Notes under the pieces: model-generated
Database searches by the model: none
What the model saw: only the letters and a program-made list of their open reading frames with translations
Told to the model about the DNA's origin: nothing
Shown: positions 26,266 through 34,486 of the stretch, piece after piece
Numbering within the stretch: the first letter of the stretch is position 1
How the letters are laid out: each line of letters starts with the position of its first letter
DNA from: Acetobacterium fimetarium
Lineage (GTDB): Bacteria > Bacillota > Clostridia > Eubacteriales > Eubacteriaceae
Reading direction: 5' to 3'
DNA length: 64,000 nucleotides
Assembly: GCF_014284475.1 (NCBI RefSeq)
Contig: NZ_WJBC01000012.1
Location: 45,033-109,032 of the forward strand
Program-made: the position numbers and the translations under genes

Positions 26266-27642
26266 GTGATTATTAATATTGATAAAGATATATGTACGGG
26301 TTGTAGAGAATGTGCAGAAGTATGTCCAGCGTCTGCAATCGAAGGAGAAAAGGGCAAACCGCAGGAAATCAATTACGATAAATGCGTTATGTGCGGTCAA
26401 TGCATCCAGAAATGCAAATCCTATGTTTCATTGATTGATCATGGCGTCGGCGTTTATGAGGCAAAACGGGCAGAACGTAATCTTCCTGCCAGCGTCAAAG
26501 AACCGCTTTTTGCAGCGTACAGCAACTGCAATCTGGACAAAGTCAAAGCAGCGTTGGCTGATAAAGACACGATCACGGTCGTTCAATGTGCTCCGGCTGT
26601 TCGTGTCGGCATCGCTGAAGATTTCGGCGGCGAACTGGGAACCGTTGCCGCCAGAAAAATGGCAGCGGCCCTGCGAAAAATCGGTTTTGACCGGGTTTAC
26701 GACACCAATTTCGAGGCGGATCTGACCATCATGGAAGAGGGAACAGAACTGATCAAGCGCGTCACCGAAGGCGGAACATTGCCGATGTTCACCTCCTGCT
26801 GCCCAGCCTGGGTTTCCTATCTTGAAAGAAATTATCCGGAACTGAAAGAACATTTATCAACCTGTAAATCACCACAGCAGATGGGCTCAATCTTCAAAAC
26901 CTACGGTGCTGAAATTGATCAATTCGATCCGGCAAAAATGTTTGTCGTTTCCGTGATGCCCTGCACCTGTAAAGAATTTGAGTGCAACCGTGAAGAAATG
27001 AACAGCAGCGGCTATCAGGATGTCGATGTTGCCATCACCACCAGAGAACTGGCTTATCTGATCAAGGACATGGATATCGACTTCAACGCCTTGCCGGATG
27101 AAGACTTCGATCAGCCGCTGGGATTGTACTCAGGTGCCGGCACCATCTTCGGGGTTACCGGTGGTGTTATGGAAGCTGCCATCCGAACAGGCTATGAACT
27201 GATCACCGGAAAACCAATTCCGGCTGTGGATGTCAGCGCGGTACGAGGCAGTGATATCTTCCGTACGGCAACTCTGCAGGTTGGCGATATTGAATTGAAA
27301 GTCGGGATTGTAACGGGCCTCAAAAATGTAGCACCAGTTCTTGAAGCACTTAAAGCCGGCAAACTGGATCTTCATTTTATCGAAGTGATGACCTGTCCGG
27401 TTGGCTGCGTCAGCGGCGGCGGACAACCGAAGCTGCTGCTTGACAGCGAAAGAGATGCGGCCTATCAAGCGCGAACCAAGGGAACTTACGCCCATGATGC
27501 TGAGCTGCCGATTCGAAAATCCCACGAGAATCCGGCCATCAAAAAAATCTACGATGAATATCTGCTCGAACCAAACGGCGAAAAATCGCATCATCTGTTG
27601 CATACCAAGTATTGTACGGGTGAAAACAACTTTAAAAAATAA
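26266..27642 (+). CDS. hydA2: [FeFe]-hydrogenase subunit of HDCR
   Basis: 458 residues. Two N-terminal [4Fe-4S] groups (CTGCRECAEVCP and CVMCGQCIQKC) precede the H-cluster domain with all three signatures: TSCCPAW (L1), MPCTCKEFE (L2), and EVMTCPVGCVSGGGQP (L3). The small size, with only two accessory clusters and no NADH or extra ferredoxin domain, is that of HydA2 in hydrogen-dependent CO2 reductase. GTG 26266 follows AAGGGGGG (26249-26257). It oxidises H2 and sends electrons through the HycB proteins to FdhF; maturases HydE/F/G are not in the window. Confidence 0.95.
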   Translation: MIINIDKDICTGCRECAEVCPASAIEGEKGKPQEINYDKCVMCGQCIQKCKSYVSLIDHGVGVYEAKRAERNLPASVKEPLFAAYSNCNLDKVKAALADKDTITVVQCAPAVRVGIAEDFGGELGTVAARKMAAALRKIGFDRVYDTNFEADLTIMEEGTELIKRVTEGGTLPMFTSCCPAWVSYLERNYPELKEHLSTCKSPQQMGSIFKTYGAEIDQFDPAKMFVVSVMPCTCKEFECNREEMNSSGYQDVDVAITTRELAYLIKDMDIDFNALPDEDFDQPLGLYSGAGTIFGVTGGVMEAAIRTGYELITGKPIPAVDVSAVRGSDIFRTATLQVGDIELKVGIVTGLKNVAPVLEALKAGKLDLHFIEVMTCPVGCVSGGGQPKLLLDSERDAAYQARTKGTYAHDAELPIRKSHENPAIKKIYDEYLLEPNGEKSHHLLHTKYCTGENNFKK

Positions 27643-27654
27643 CCAATCGATTGA

Positions 27655-27840
27655 GTCGTCATCAGGATGACCCGCAGGTTGTCGACAAACCCGTACCGAC
27701 CAATTGTTAATCAGTTGTTTGCTTGCAATTCGTACAGGCTATCGCCTGTTCGCCTTGATGCAAACAACACGATGTAACAATTGTCGGTACTGCTTTGGTA
27801 CTTTGTCTACAGTCTCTGGTGTCATCATCAGGATGACCCG
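27655..27840. repeat. Hairpin-inserted repeat element, copy A
   Basis: The element body is 27678-27810. Its ends read GTTGTCGACAAACCCGTACC and, on the other side, GGTACTTTGTCTAC; inside, GTACCGACCAATTGTTA pairs with TAACAATTGTCGGTAC and GTTGTTTGC with GCAAACAAC, with a central ACAGGC/GCCTGT stem. Direct repeats of 20 bp with one mismatch (27655-27674 and 27821-27840) flank it, and each is itself a small hairpin (GTCATC-ATCAG-GATGAC). No coding capacity. It lies between the hydA stop and the operon terminator. Confidence 0.8.
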
Positions 27841-27853
27841 TTTGTAATCTCGG

Positions 27854-27899
27854 CAAACGTTTCAGGGAACGCGATGTTTCCTGAAGCGTTTGTTTTTTT
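27854..27899 (+). terminator. Terminator of the HDCR operon
   Basis: A 17-bp stem (27854-27870 with 27876-27892, two G-U pairs) with a GCGAT loop and seven Ts. It is 210 bp past the hydA stop because the repeat element lies between. Confidence 0.85.
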
Positions 27900-27907
27900 G
27901 TGGGGTT

Positions 27908-27936
27908 TTGCATCCCAATATAACAAAAGTTATAAT
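27908..27936 (+). promoter_or_regulatory. Promoter candidate for the double-cubane protein operon
   Basis: TTGCAT (27908-27913) and TATAAT (27931-27936) are 17 bp apart, about 100 bp before the gene. A second TATAAT lies at 28017-28022, too close to the start to serve a leadered message. Confidence 0.5.
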
Positions 27937-28039
27937 GACAAGCAAAGTATTCCAGTTGCTTATAACACTCAAATATCGTTAAACGTTTCATTGCTTATAT
28001 GGTAACATTTGAATAGTTATAATGAAAGAGAGTGTGACA

Positions 28040-29191
28040 ATGAAATTACAAACTGAATTACCAGCTATTTTTGAAGAATTTGCAGAAGCCAGAAGAAACG
28101 GATTCCTGGCGGTCAAGAAGATCAAGGATCAGGAAAAGCCAGTCATTGGCGTGTTCTGCACCTATTTTCCCCAGGAGATGGCCCTGGCAATGGGTGCCGC
28201 CACGGTTTCTCTGTGCGCATCTTCGGACGAAACGATTTCCGAAGCGGAGAAAGACCTGCCGCGTAATCTTTGTCCCCTGATCAAATCCAGTTACGGATTT
28301 GGCAAAACGGATAAATGTCCGTACTTTTATTTTTCGGATCTGGTCGTTGGCGAAACAACCTGTGATGGAAAGAAAAAAATGTATGAATACCTCAGAGAAT
28401 TCAAACCGGTTCACGTGATGGAGCTGCCAAATTCGCAAAGTGAAGCGGGCTATCAACTCTGGAAAAATGAAATCATCCGTTTACAGGAGACGCTGGAAGA
28501 ACAGTTCGGTGTCACCATTACGGAAGCAGATATCAAAGCCGCCATCGTGATAAAAAACAAAGAACGTAAAGCGTTGAAGGAATTTTATGAATTGTCCAAG
28601 CTTGATCCGGTTCCGATGCTGGGACAGGATGTGTTCAAGGTGATCTCCGGCACCACCTTTGAATTTGACCGGGAGAGTATTCCACAAAAACTGGAAGCGG
28701 TTAAGGAAAAAGTCCTGGCAGCATACAGTGAAGAAAAGAAATATCCGAAAAAGCCGCGGATTCTGATCACCGGATGTCCGATCGGCGGTGCAACCGAAAA
28801 AGTCATTAAAGCCATTGAAGACAACGGGGCGGTTGTGGTCGCTTTTGAAAACTGCAGTGGGGCGAAATCGGTTGAAGAACTGGTCGACGAAAGCAATCCC
28901 GATGTTTATGCAGCCCTGGCTGAAAAATACCTGAATATTGGCTGTTCCTGCATGACGCCGAATCCCAACCGCATCAAAATGCTGGACCGCATGATCGACG
29001 AGTATCAGGTCGATGGCGTTGTCGATATGATCCTGACCGCCTGTCATACCTACAATGTGGAAACGCTGAGCATTAAACGTTTTGTAAATGACAAGAAAGA
29101 AAAAGCCTACATGACCGTGGAAACTGATTTTTCGCAGTCGGATGTGGGCCAACTGAACACCAGAATGGCGGCTTTTGTTGAAATGTTGTAG
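28040..29191 (+). CDS. Double-cubane-cluster protein (2-hydroxyacyl-CoA dehydratase D-component family)
   Basis: 383 residues. The N-terminal half has VIGVFCTYFPQEMALAMGA, LCPLIKSSYGFGKTDKCPY and DLVVGETTCDGKKKMYEYL, and the C-terminal half GCPIGGATEK, FENCSGAKS and ACHTYNVE. These are the Cys positions of the dehydratase/benzoyl-CoA-reductase-like fold; together with the adjacent activase they indicate the double-cubane [8Fe-9S] reductase group (YjiM-like). Those proteins carry out ATP-driven low-potential reductions of small substrates; the physiological substrate is unknown. ATG 28040 is chosen over ATG 28022, which has no ribosome site. It leads an operon with activase and desulfurase-like genes. 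Confidence 0.85.
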   Translation: MKLQTELPAIFEEFAEARRNGFLAVKKIKDQEKPVIGVFCTYFPQEMALAMGAATVSLCASSDETISEAEKDLPRNLCPLIKSSYGFGKTDKCPYFYFSDLVVGETTCDGKKKMYEYLREFKPVHVMELPNSQSEAGYQLWKNEIIRLQETLEEQFGVTITEADIKAAIVIKNKERKALKEFYELSKLDPVPMLGQDVFKVISGTTFEFDRESIPQKLEAVKEKVLAAYSEEKKYPKKPRILITGCPIGGATEKVIKAIEDNGAVVVAFENCSGAKSVEELVDESNPDVYAALAEKYLNIGCSCMTPNPNRIKMLDRMIDEYQVDGVVDMILTACHTYNVETLSIKRFVNDKKEKAYMTVETDFSQSDVGQLNTRMAAFVEML

Positions 29192-29199
29192 GAGCAGAA

Positions 29200-29961
29200 A
29201 TGGTTACACTGGGAATTGATTCAGGTTCAAAAACTACCAAAGCAGTCCTGTTTGATAAAACCGGTATTGTGAAAACCATGCTGGTGCCGACTTCGGCTAA
29301 TCCTAAAAAAAGCCTGAACAGGCTCTATCATGAGCTTTACAGTCCGCAGGTGAACTATACGGTGGTGACGGGTTACGGCCGGGAACTGTTGGCAGCAGCG
29401 GATCAACAGGTGACCGAGATCACCTGCCACGCCAAAGGCAGTCTTTTTCTGAACCCGGACATTCAGGGCATTGTGGACATCGGCGGGCAGGACAGCAAGG
29501 TCATTGTATTAAATCAGCAGGGTCGGGTTAAAGATTTTCTGATGAACGATAAGTGTGCCGCGGGAACCGGGCGCTTTATTGAAAACACCATGGGCATTCT
29601 GGAAATTGAAATGGATGATTTGGACAGAACCATTGCGTCCTGCAAGCCGGTTCATATTTCAAGTATGTGTACGGTGTTTGCCGAAAGCGAAGTCATCAGT
29701 CTGCTGGCAAAGGATATTGTTCCTGGTGATATTGCGTTGGGGGTGATTCATTCCATTGCTGAGCGGACGGCGCAGTTTGCAAAAAGGCTGGCCCTTGGAG
29801 AAAATATTTTTTTCAGCGGGGGCTTGTCCAATTCAAAAATCATGACCGAGATACTGGCCAGCTATCTGGAAATACCGACAAAAACCCATCCATACGGCCA
29901 GTATGCAGGCGCCATTGGGGCAGCCGTCATCGGTTGGGAGAAATGCGGGGAGAGATTATGA
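29200..29961 (+). CDS. ASKHA-type activase/reductase ATPase of the double-cubane protein
   Basis: 253 residues of the BadF/BadG/HgdC/YjiL activase family. The ATPase phosphate motifs LGIDSGSKTTKAVL (about 3-16) and DIGGQDSKVIVL are clear, and the Fe-S ligating cysteines of the homodimer are in NDKCAAGTGRF and SSMCTVFAESE. Such proteins carry one [4Fe-4S] cluster between two subunits and use ATP to drive single electrons into the partner. It starts 8 bp after the partner gene and overlaps the next gene by 4 bp (ATGA), so all three are translated together. Confidence 0.9.
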   Translation: MVTLGIDSGSKTTKAVLFDKTGIVKTMLVPTSANPKKSLNRLYHELYSPQVNYTVVTGYGRELLAAADQQVTEITCHAKGSLFLNPDIQGIVDIGGQDSKVIVLNQQGRVKDFLMNDKCAAGTGRFIENTMGILEIEMDDLDRTIASCKPVHISSMCTVFAESEVISLLAKDIVPGDIALGVIHSIAERTAQFAKRLALGENIFFSGGLSNSKIMTEILASYLEIPTKTHPYGQYAGAIGAAVIGWEKCGERL

Positions 29962-31130
29962 AAACAGCAGCAAAAGAGATTTATTTTGACAGCGCCAGTA
30001 CGTCTTTCCCGAAGGCGCCGGGAATCGGACAGGCCATGGCGGCGTACCTGGATACCAGAGGCTGCAATGTCGGCAGAGGTAACTACCGCTGGGGGTATGA
30101 GGTGGCGGAAGCGGTTTATCAGACCCGCAGGAAACTGTGCCAGCTGTTTCAGTTCAATCCGGGTTCAGATCCGACTAAAAATGTCATTTTCACTGCGAAC
30201 GTCACGGAAGCGCTGAATCTGGTGATCAAAGGCCTGCTGAAGCCGGGCGATCATGTCCTGGTCAGCGGCATGGAGCATAATGCGGTCATGCGGCCGCTCT
30301 GTTTTCTAAAAAGCCAAGGGGTCAGTTGGAGTGCCATGCCCTGTGATGATCAGGGAAATCTGCAGCTGGATCGAATCGAGCCGCTGATTCAAAAAAACAC
30401 CAGAGCGGTCATCATGACCCATGGTTCCAATGTCTGTGGAACCGTTCTGCCGATCACGCCGGTTGCTGAAATCTGCCGGAGCCATCATCTGAAATTTGTG
30501 GTGGACTGCGCTCAGACGGCCGGGATCTTTCCGATTGCGATGGATGAAACGGCAATCGATGCGCTTTGCTTCACCGGACACAAGGGACTGCTGGGCCCTC
30601 AGGGAATCGGCGGTGTGATCATGAAGGATGATCTGGCACAACAGCTAACCAGTCTGGTACAGGGGGGGACAGGAAGTCGGTCGGAAAGCTTTGAAATGCC
30701 CGATTTTTTGCCGGATAAATTCGAAGCCGGAACGCTCAACATTCCGGGGATTTACGGCCTTTCAAAAGCCCTGGATTATCTGCAGGAAACGGGACTGGAG
30801 ACGATTCATAAAAAGGAAATGGACTTGACCGAACGACTGCTTTTCGGCATCCAGGAGATCGGAAAGTTGCAGCTGATCGGTATTCCGGGCCTCAAAAACC
30901 GCACCGCGACGGTATCCATCCTCAGCCGCGAGAAAGACAATGCCGTGGTGGCTTTTGAACTGGACCAGACTTATGGGATCATGACGCGGGTCGGCCTGCA
31001 CTGCGCCCCGCTGGCCCACCAGACCCTGGGCACCTACCCGCATGGCACCATCCGTCTGTCGCTGGGCCACTTCAACACGCTGGAAGAAGTGGATTATTGC
31101 CTGAACGCTCTGGCGGAAATCACCGGATAA
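29958..31130 (+). CDS. Cysteine-desulfurase-like PLP enzyme (class V aminotransferase fold)
   Basis: 390 residues. The PLP lysine is in CFTGHKGLLGPQGIG (about residue 206), the cofactor His/Asp region is MTHGSNVCGTV and VVDCAQTAG, and the C-terminal loop carries GLHCAPLAHQTLGT followed by GTIRLSLGHFNT. That is the EF2568-type branch of cysteine desulfurase/selenocysteine lyase-like proteins. It could release sulfur from cysteine or selenium from selenocysteine. ATG 29958 follows GGGGAGAG; the longer in-frame TTG/ATG starts lie inside the activase gene. Next to YedF and the Sec machinery, a role as a selenium donor is plausible but unproven. Confidence 0.8.
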   Translation: MKTAAKEIYFDSASTSFPKAPGIGQAMAAYLDTRGCNVGRGNYRWGYEVAEAVYQTRRKLCQLFQFNPGSDPTKNVIFTANVTEALNLVIKGLLKPGDHVLVSGMEHNAVMRPLCFLKSQGVSWSAMPCDDQGNLQLDRIEPLIQKNTRAVIMTHGSNVCGTVLPITPVAEICRSHHLKFVVDCAQTAGIFPIAMDETAIDALCFTGHKGLLGPQGIGGVIMKDDLAQQLTSLVQGGTGSRSESFEMPDFLPDKFEAGTLNIPGIYGLSKALDYLQETGLETIHKKEMDLTERLLFGIQEIGKLQLIGIPGLKNRTATVSILSREKDNAVVAFELDQTYGIMTRVGLHCAPLAHQTLGTYPHGTIRLSLGHFNTLEEVDYCLNALAEITG

Positions 31131-31148
31131 TGGCGCTGCTTAACAAGG

Positions 31149-31203
31149 TTTGTCGCTAAACCCGTACCGACCAATTGTCGGTACTACGTTAGTGCTTTGT
31201 CAC
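31149..31203. repeat. Hairpin-inserted repeat element, copy B (core only)
   Basis: A short 55-bp form: outer ends TTTGTCGCTAAACCCGTACC and ACGTTAGTGCTTTGTCAC joined by the fused palindrome GTACCGACCAATTGTCGGTAC (one-base bulge), as if the internal stem had been deleted. Its right end overlaps the stop and last codons of the DUF3343 gene on the minus strand. Confidence 0.75.
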
Positions 31204-31459
31204 TTAACTGAGACGGGAAAATTTTCCCGTCTTTTTCAGTTATTTCATAAAGCTGATACATTTCAGCGGCCAGATTCCAGGTTTTTAGACCGGCCAGCAC
31301 ATGATCCAGTTCTTCCGGTGCAAACCGGATTGAGATGCCGCAGCCGGCGGAAATCTCCCGCAGCGTGGGCATGATTGTAATTTTCGCACAGGTTTCCAGA
31401 TGGGACTGGGTTGAAATCGCAGAATGGGTGTTTGCAAAAGTGATGACGTAATAAATCAT
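31184..31459 (-). CDS. DUF3343 domain protein
   Basis: 91 residues. The family pattern is visible: an N-terminal YYVITFANTHSAISTQ, the TIMPTLREISAGCGISIRF segment with its conserved Cys, and a YQLYEI end. DUF3343 proteins are nearly always encoded next to YedF in selenium-using anaerobes and are thought to take part in selenium or sulfur handling. Its start overlaps the yedF stop by 4 bp. The last residues (SDKALT-stop) are encoded by the end of repeat element copy B, so the original C-terminus was probably replaced by the insertion. Confidence 0.85.
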   Translation of the reverse strand: MIYYVITFANTHSAISTQSHLETCAKITIMPTLREISAGCGISIRFAPEELDHVLAGLKTWNLAAEMYQLYEITEKDGKIFPSQLSDKALT

Positions 31460-32067
31460 AAGGTGACAACCTTCGCAGCGCCGTTGATTTTTTCGGTAAT
31501 GTCATACATGTTGCTGATGGTTCCGATTTGAAGTTGTTCAGTCAGTTTGTAGAAATCCAGACAGGTCCCGCAGACAAGAATATCGCAGCCTCTTTCAGCC
31601 AGAACTTTAAGATGCGCCACGACCTGGTCGTTTACAGAAGGAAGTTTGACGCCGTCGTTCATGAAGAGAATCGCCTCCGGCAGACAGTCCCCCTGGGAAA
31701 GCGTATAGAAGTACATTTTGATCAGGTTGCCTCCGAGAACCGGATCACCGGCACCGATGACATCTTTTCCCATAAACAAAACCCAGTTTCCGGTGTGAAC
31801 AGCGGCAGCGGCAGTGCCGACAATTTCAGAATCTCCGGTACTGCTGCCGTGGACTGAATTTTCATCGCCAATAAAACTCACGGAAAAATCCGCACCGATT
31901 TCTTTGGTTTCCACCTTGTAGCCTTTGCTCTGAGCCAGCCGATTCAAATTTTCCACCGCAATGGCGTTATCCACCAGTACGGTAAAAGTTAACGTGTCTT
32001 TTTCAATTTCCTTGTTCGCCATAATAACAGGAATTGGGCAATTCTGCCCCCGGGCATCAATCTTCAT
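31456..32067 (-). CDS. yedF: YedF-type selenium-metabolism sulfurtransferase-like protein
   Basis: 203 residues. The N-terminal TusA-like domain has DARGQNCPIPVIMANKEIE, with the Cys-Pro that carries persulfide or perselenide in TusA proteins. The C-terminal half is a DsrE/F-like domain (LFMGKDVIGAGDPVLGGNL, then GCDILVCGTCLDFY with two Cys). This fusion is the selenium-associated YedF. GAGGAGG precedes the ATG on the minus strand. It is divergent from the corrinoid gene and leads the yedF-DUF3343 pair, which converges on the desulfurase-like gene. Confidence 0.9.
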   Translation of the reverse strand: MKIDARGQNCPIPVIMANKEIEKDTLTFTVLVDNAIAVENLNRLAQSKGYKVETKEIGADFSVSFIGDENSVHGSSTGDSEIVGTAAAAVHTGNWVLFMGKDVIGAGDPVLGGNLIKMYFYTLSQGDCLPEAILFMNDGVKLPSVNDQVVAHLKVLAERGCDILVCGTCLDFYKLTEQLQIGTISNMYDITEKINGAAKVVTL

Positions 32068-32202
32068 AACAAGCCTCCTCGTAAGATAAGTGTTGGTGCC
32101 TTAATTATAACAATAGACTACCGCTTAAACAAGAGTTGAATTGAATTGCAAAATCGGCGGATAATAATTTGCGGAAAAAAAGTAAAAATTGGAAGCGTTT
32201 AC

Positions 32203-32258
32203 TTGACAAAATGGATGTAAAGGTGTATCATTCCATCATAAACATGTACACACATGTT
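32203..32258 (+). promoter_or_regulatory. Promoter and inverted-repeat site for corrinoid protein gene 1
   Basis: TTGACA (32203-32208) and TATCAT (32226-32231) with a 17-bp spacer. Just downstream, across the expected start of transcription, is AACATGT-ACAC-ACATGTT (32241-32258), a perfect 7-bp inverted repeat typical of a repressor site. The remainder of the 235-bp divergent gap to yedF shows nothing else. Confidence 0.6.
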
Positions 32259-32302
32259 ACACAGGTATTTTTCTTAAAATTAGTAAAGGGACGGGTATTA
32301 AA

Positions 32303-32932
32303 ATGTTGGATTTGAAAGTATTAACTCAGGCGCTTGGAGATTTAGAAGAAGACGATGTAATGGACCTGTTAAATGAATATGTCGCAACAAACCCATCGGA
32401 AGAAGATGCGTTGCAGGCAGTCGGTGCATGTCAGGCGGGCATGGGCATCGTTGGCGATCTTTTTGAAAAAGGTGAATATTTTGTTGGGGACTTAATTTTC
32501 GCCGGAGAATTGTTAACGGAAGCGATCAACGTCTTAAAACCGGCTTTAGGCGGTGGCGGATCGACGGTTGCAGGAACCATTGTTTTAGGTACGGTGCATG
32601 GCGATTTGCATGATATCGGAAAAAATATTTTCAAGAGCATGTCGGAAGCGGCCGGATTTGAAGTCGTTGATCTGGGGATTGATGTTGCTCCGGAAATTTT
32701 TGTGGAAAAAGCCAAAGAAATCAAACCAATGATCGTTGGTATGAGTGGCGTGCTGACACTGGCAATTGACTCCATGAAGGAAACGGTTGATGCACTTAAA
32801 GCAGCCGGCATCGATTCAAAAATCATCATTGGCGGAAATCCTGTTACCAAGGAAGCCTGCGAATTCGTCGGAGCAGATGCGTACACAACCAATGCTGCCG
32901 AAGGCGTTAAAATGTGTCAGGCCTGGCTATAG
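32303..32932 (+). CDS. Corrinoid (B12-binding) methyl-carrier protein 1
   Basis: 209 residues of the MtaC/MtbC/O-demethylase corrinoid protein family. A four-helix cap domain (residues 1-85) is followed by the Rossmann B12 domain with the base-off signature GTVHGDLHDIGKN (DLHDIG, His ligand about 105), a SGVLTL motif and an IIIGGNPVT motif. It accepts a methyl group from a methyltransferase I and passes it to tetrahydrofolate through methyltransferase II. Neither methyltransferase is nearby, which is unusual. GGGACGGG precedes ATG 32303, and the gene is closed by its own terminator. Confidence 0.93.
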   Translation: MLDLKVLTQALGDLEEDDVMDLLNEYVATNPSEEDALQAVGACQAGMGIVGDLFEKGEYFVGDLIFAGELLTEAINVLKPALGGGGSTVAGTIVLGTVHGDLHDIGKNIFKSMSEAAGFEVVDLGIDVAPEIFVEKAKEIKPMIVGMSGVLTLAIDSMKETVDALKAAGIDSKIIIGGNPVTKEACEFVGADAYTTNAAEGVKMCQAWL

Positions 32933-32974
32933 ACAGCAATAAAAAATTGCAATAAATATTGAAAATCGAGCTAT

Positions 32975-33003
32975 GCTACCCTTACAGGGTAGCTTTTTAT
33001 TTT
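32975..33003 (+). terminator. Terminator after corrinoid protein gene 1
   Basis: GCTACCC/GGGTAGC (32975-32981, 32987-32993) with a 5-nt loop, followed by a T-rich run. It separates the corrinoid gene from the alcohol dehydrogenase. Between 33004 and 33177 I see GTATATAG (33057-33064), close to a HutC-type half palindrome, and no gene. Confidence 0.85.
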
Positions 33004-33189
33004 TTGATATTCCGATCAGTATTTAGTGATTATAAGTTTGCTCATGTTTTAAGAGGGTATATAGCAACAAGTAAACGGTTACATGAATTGTTCATTTAGA
33101 AAAAGGAAGGGATGCTGGTTAAAAATGTCGTTTTTGGCGAAAGAAAGGTTTCTGGTTACAAATAAACGAATAAATTCAGGAGGTACTTA

Positions 33190-34356
33190 ATGATGGCTAT
33201 TGCAGATCAAGTATTTGGGTTTTTTATGCCCGTAGTGAATTTGATGGGACCGGGTTCTGTAAAAGAAGTGGGAGTGCAAGCAAAGACTCTCGGGTGTAAA
33301 AAGGCTTTGATAGTAACCGACACGGGAATGGAAAAAATGGGAATCGCAGACCAGATTAAAGAAATCATTGAAGCTGCGGGTCTGAAAGTGTTCATTTTTG
33401 CCGGCGCGCAGCCAAACCCTACCGACATTAATGTTCATGATGGACTGAAAATATTTCAGGAAAACAAATGCGACTTAATTGTATCCTTGGGCGGCGGATC
33501 TTCTCATGACTGCGCCAAAGGGATTGGTCTTGTGGCAGGGAATGGCGGACATATCAGAGATTTTGAAGGCGTCAACAAGAGTAAAAAAGCAATGAAACAT
33601 CTGATTGCAATTAACACAACGGCGGGTACAGCCAGCGAAATGACGCGTTTTTGCATCATCACAAACTCAGAGACCCATGTTAAAATGGCAATTGTTGATT
33701 GGCGATGTACACCAACCGTGTCCATCAATGATCCCGTTTTAATGATGGGGATGCCGCCAGGTTTGACGGCGGCGACCGGGATGGATGCTTTAACACATGC
33801 AGTGGAAGCCTATATGTCAACGATCGCAACCCCGGTTACGGATTGTGCAGCCCTGATGGCAATCAGACTGATTGGAGAAAATTTGCGTCAGGCGGTAGCC
33901 AACGGTGATAATTTTGAGGCAAGAAATAACATGGCTTACGCACAGTTTTTGGGTGGCATGGCATTCAATAATGCAAGCTTGGGTTATGTCCATGGAATGG
34001 CTCACCAGTTAGGTGGCTTCTATGATCTTCCGCATGGGATATGCAATGCTATTCTGCTGCCACATGTACAGAGATTTAACTTAAACAGTAATCCGAAGCG
34101 GCTGGCAAACATTGCTTTTGCTTTAGGCGAAAACATTAACGGCCTGTCTACCAGAGATGCGGCAGAAAAAGGACTGGATGCGATTATTCAGCTTTCCAGC
34201 GATGTTGGAATTCCGGCCGGTTTAACCGAACTGGGTGTAAAAGAAAAAGATTTTCAGGTGATGGCAGAAAATGCGATGAAAGATGCCTGCAGTGCGACCA
34301 ACCCAAGAAAGGCAAAGCTGGAAGACGTTATTCAGATATTCAAGAATGCAATGTAA
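33190..34356 (+). CDS. Iron-containing alcohol dehydrogenase
   Basis: 388 residues of the group III (Fe-dependent) alcohol dehydrogenases. NAD(P) is bound by the GGGSSHDCAKGIGL segment (about 99-112), TTAGTASEMTRFCIITN follows, and the metal ligands are in DALTHAVEAYMS (His about 202) and GYVHGMAHQLGGFYDLPHG (His about 266 and 280). It interconverts a primary alcohol and aldehyde; methanol, ethanol and 1,3-propanediol are all handled by close families. AGGAGG precedes tandem ATGs at 33190 and 33193. Its place between two corrinoid genes suggests a methyl- or alcohol-related substrate. Confidence 0.93.
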   Translation: MMAIADQVFGFFMPVVNLMGPGSVKEVGVQAKTLGCKKALIVTDTGMEKMGIADQIKEIIEAAGLKVFIFAGAQPNPTDINVHDGLKIFQENKCDLIVSLGGGSSHDCAKGIGLVAGNGGHIRDFEGVNKSKKAMKHLIAINTTAGTASEMTRFCIITNSETHVKMAIVDWRCTPTVSINDPVLMMGMPPGLTAATGMDALTHAVEAYMSTIATPVTDCAALMAIRLIGENLRQAVANGDNFEARNNMAYAQFLGGMAFNNASLGYVHGMAHQLGGFYDLPHGICNAILLPHVQRFNLNSNPKRLANIAFALGENINGLSTRDAAEKGLDAIIQLSSDVGIPAGLTELGVKEKDFQVMAENAMKDACSATNPRKAKLEDVIQIFKNAM

Positions 34357-34379
34357 TAATTGCAAATAAGATCGCGCTC

Positions 34380-34406
34380 ACCAGGCAATTGTTTGGTGGG
34401 CTTATT
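34380..34406 (+). terminator. Weak terminator candidate after the alcohol dehydrogenase
   Basis: CTCACCA and TGGTGGG arms around ggcaattgtt form a hairpin 25 bp after the stop; the T-run that follows is weak. Confidence 0.4.
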
Positions 34407-34486
34407 CTGGATGGCTGTAAAAATACCGAATTTGGATGAAAAATTACTCCCAATTTCACTGTAAAAAAACAAGATTTGTAGATATT

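Noticed and set aside
28481..29152. A 223-codon open frame on the minus strand
   Set aside because: Antisense shadow of the double-cubane protein gene; rich in Phe, His and Arg as expected from such shadows.
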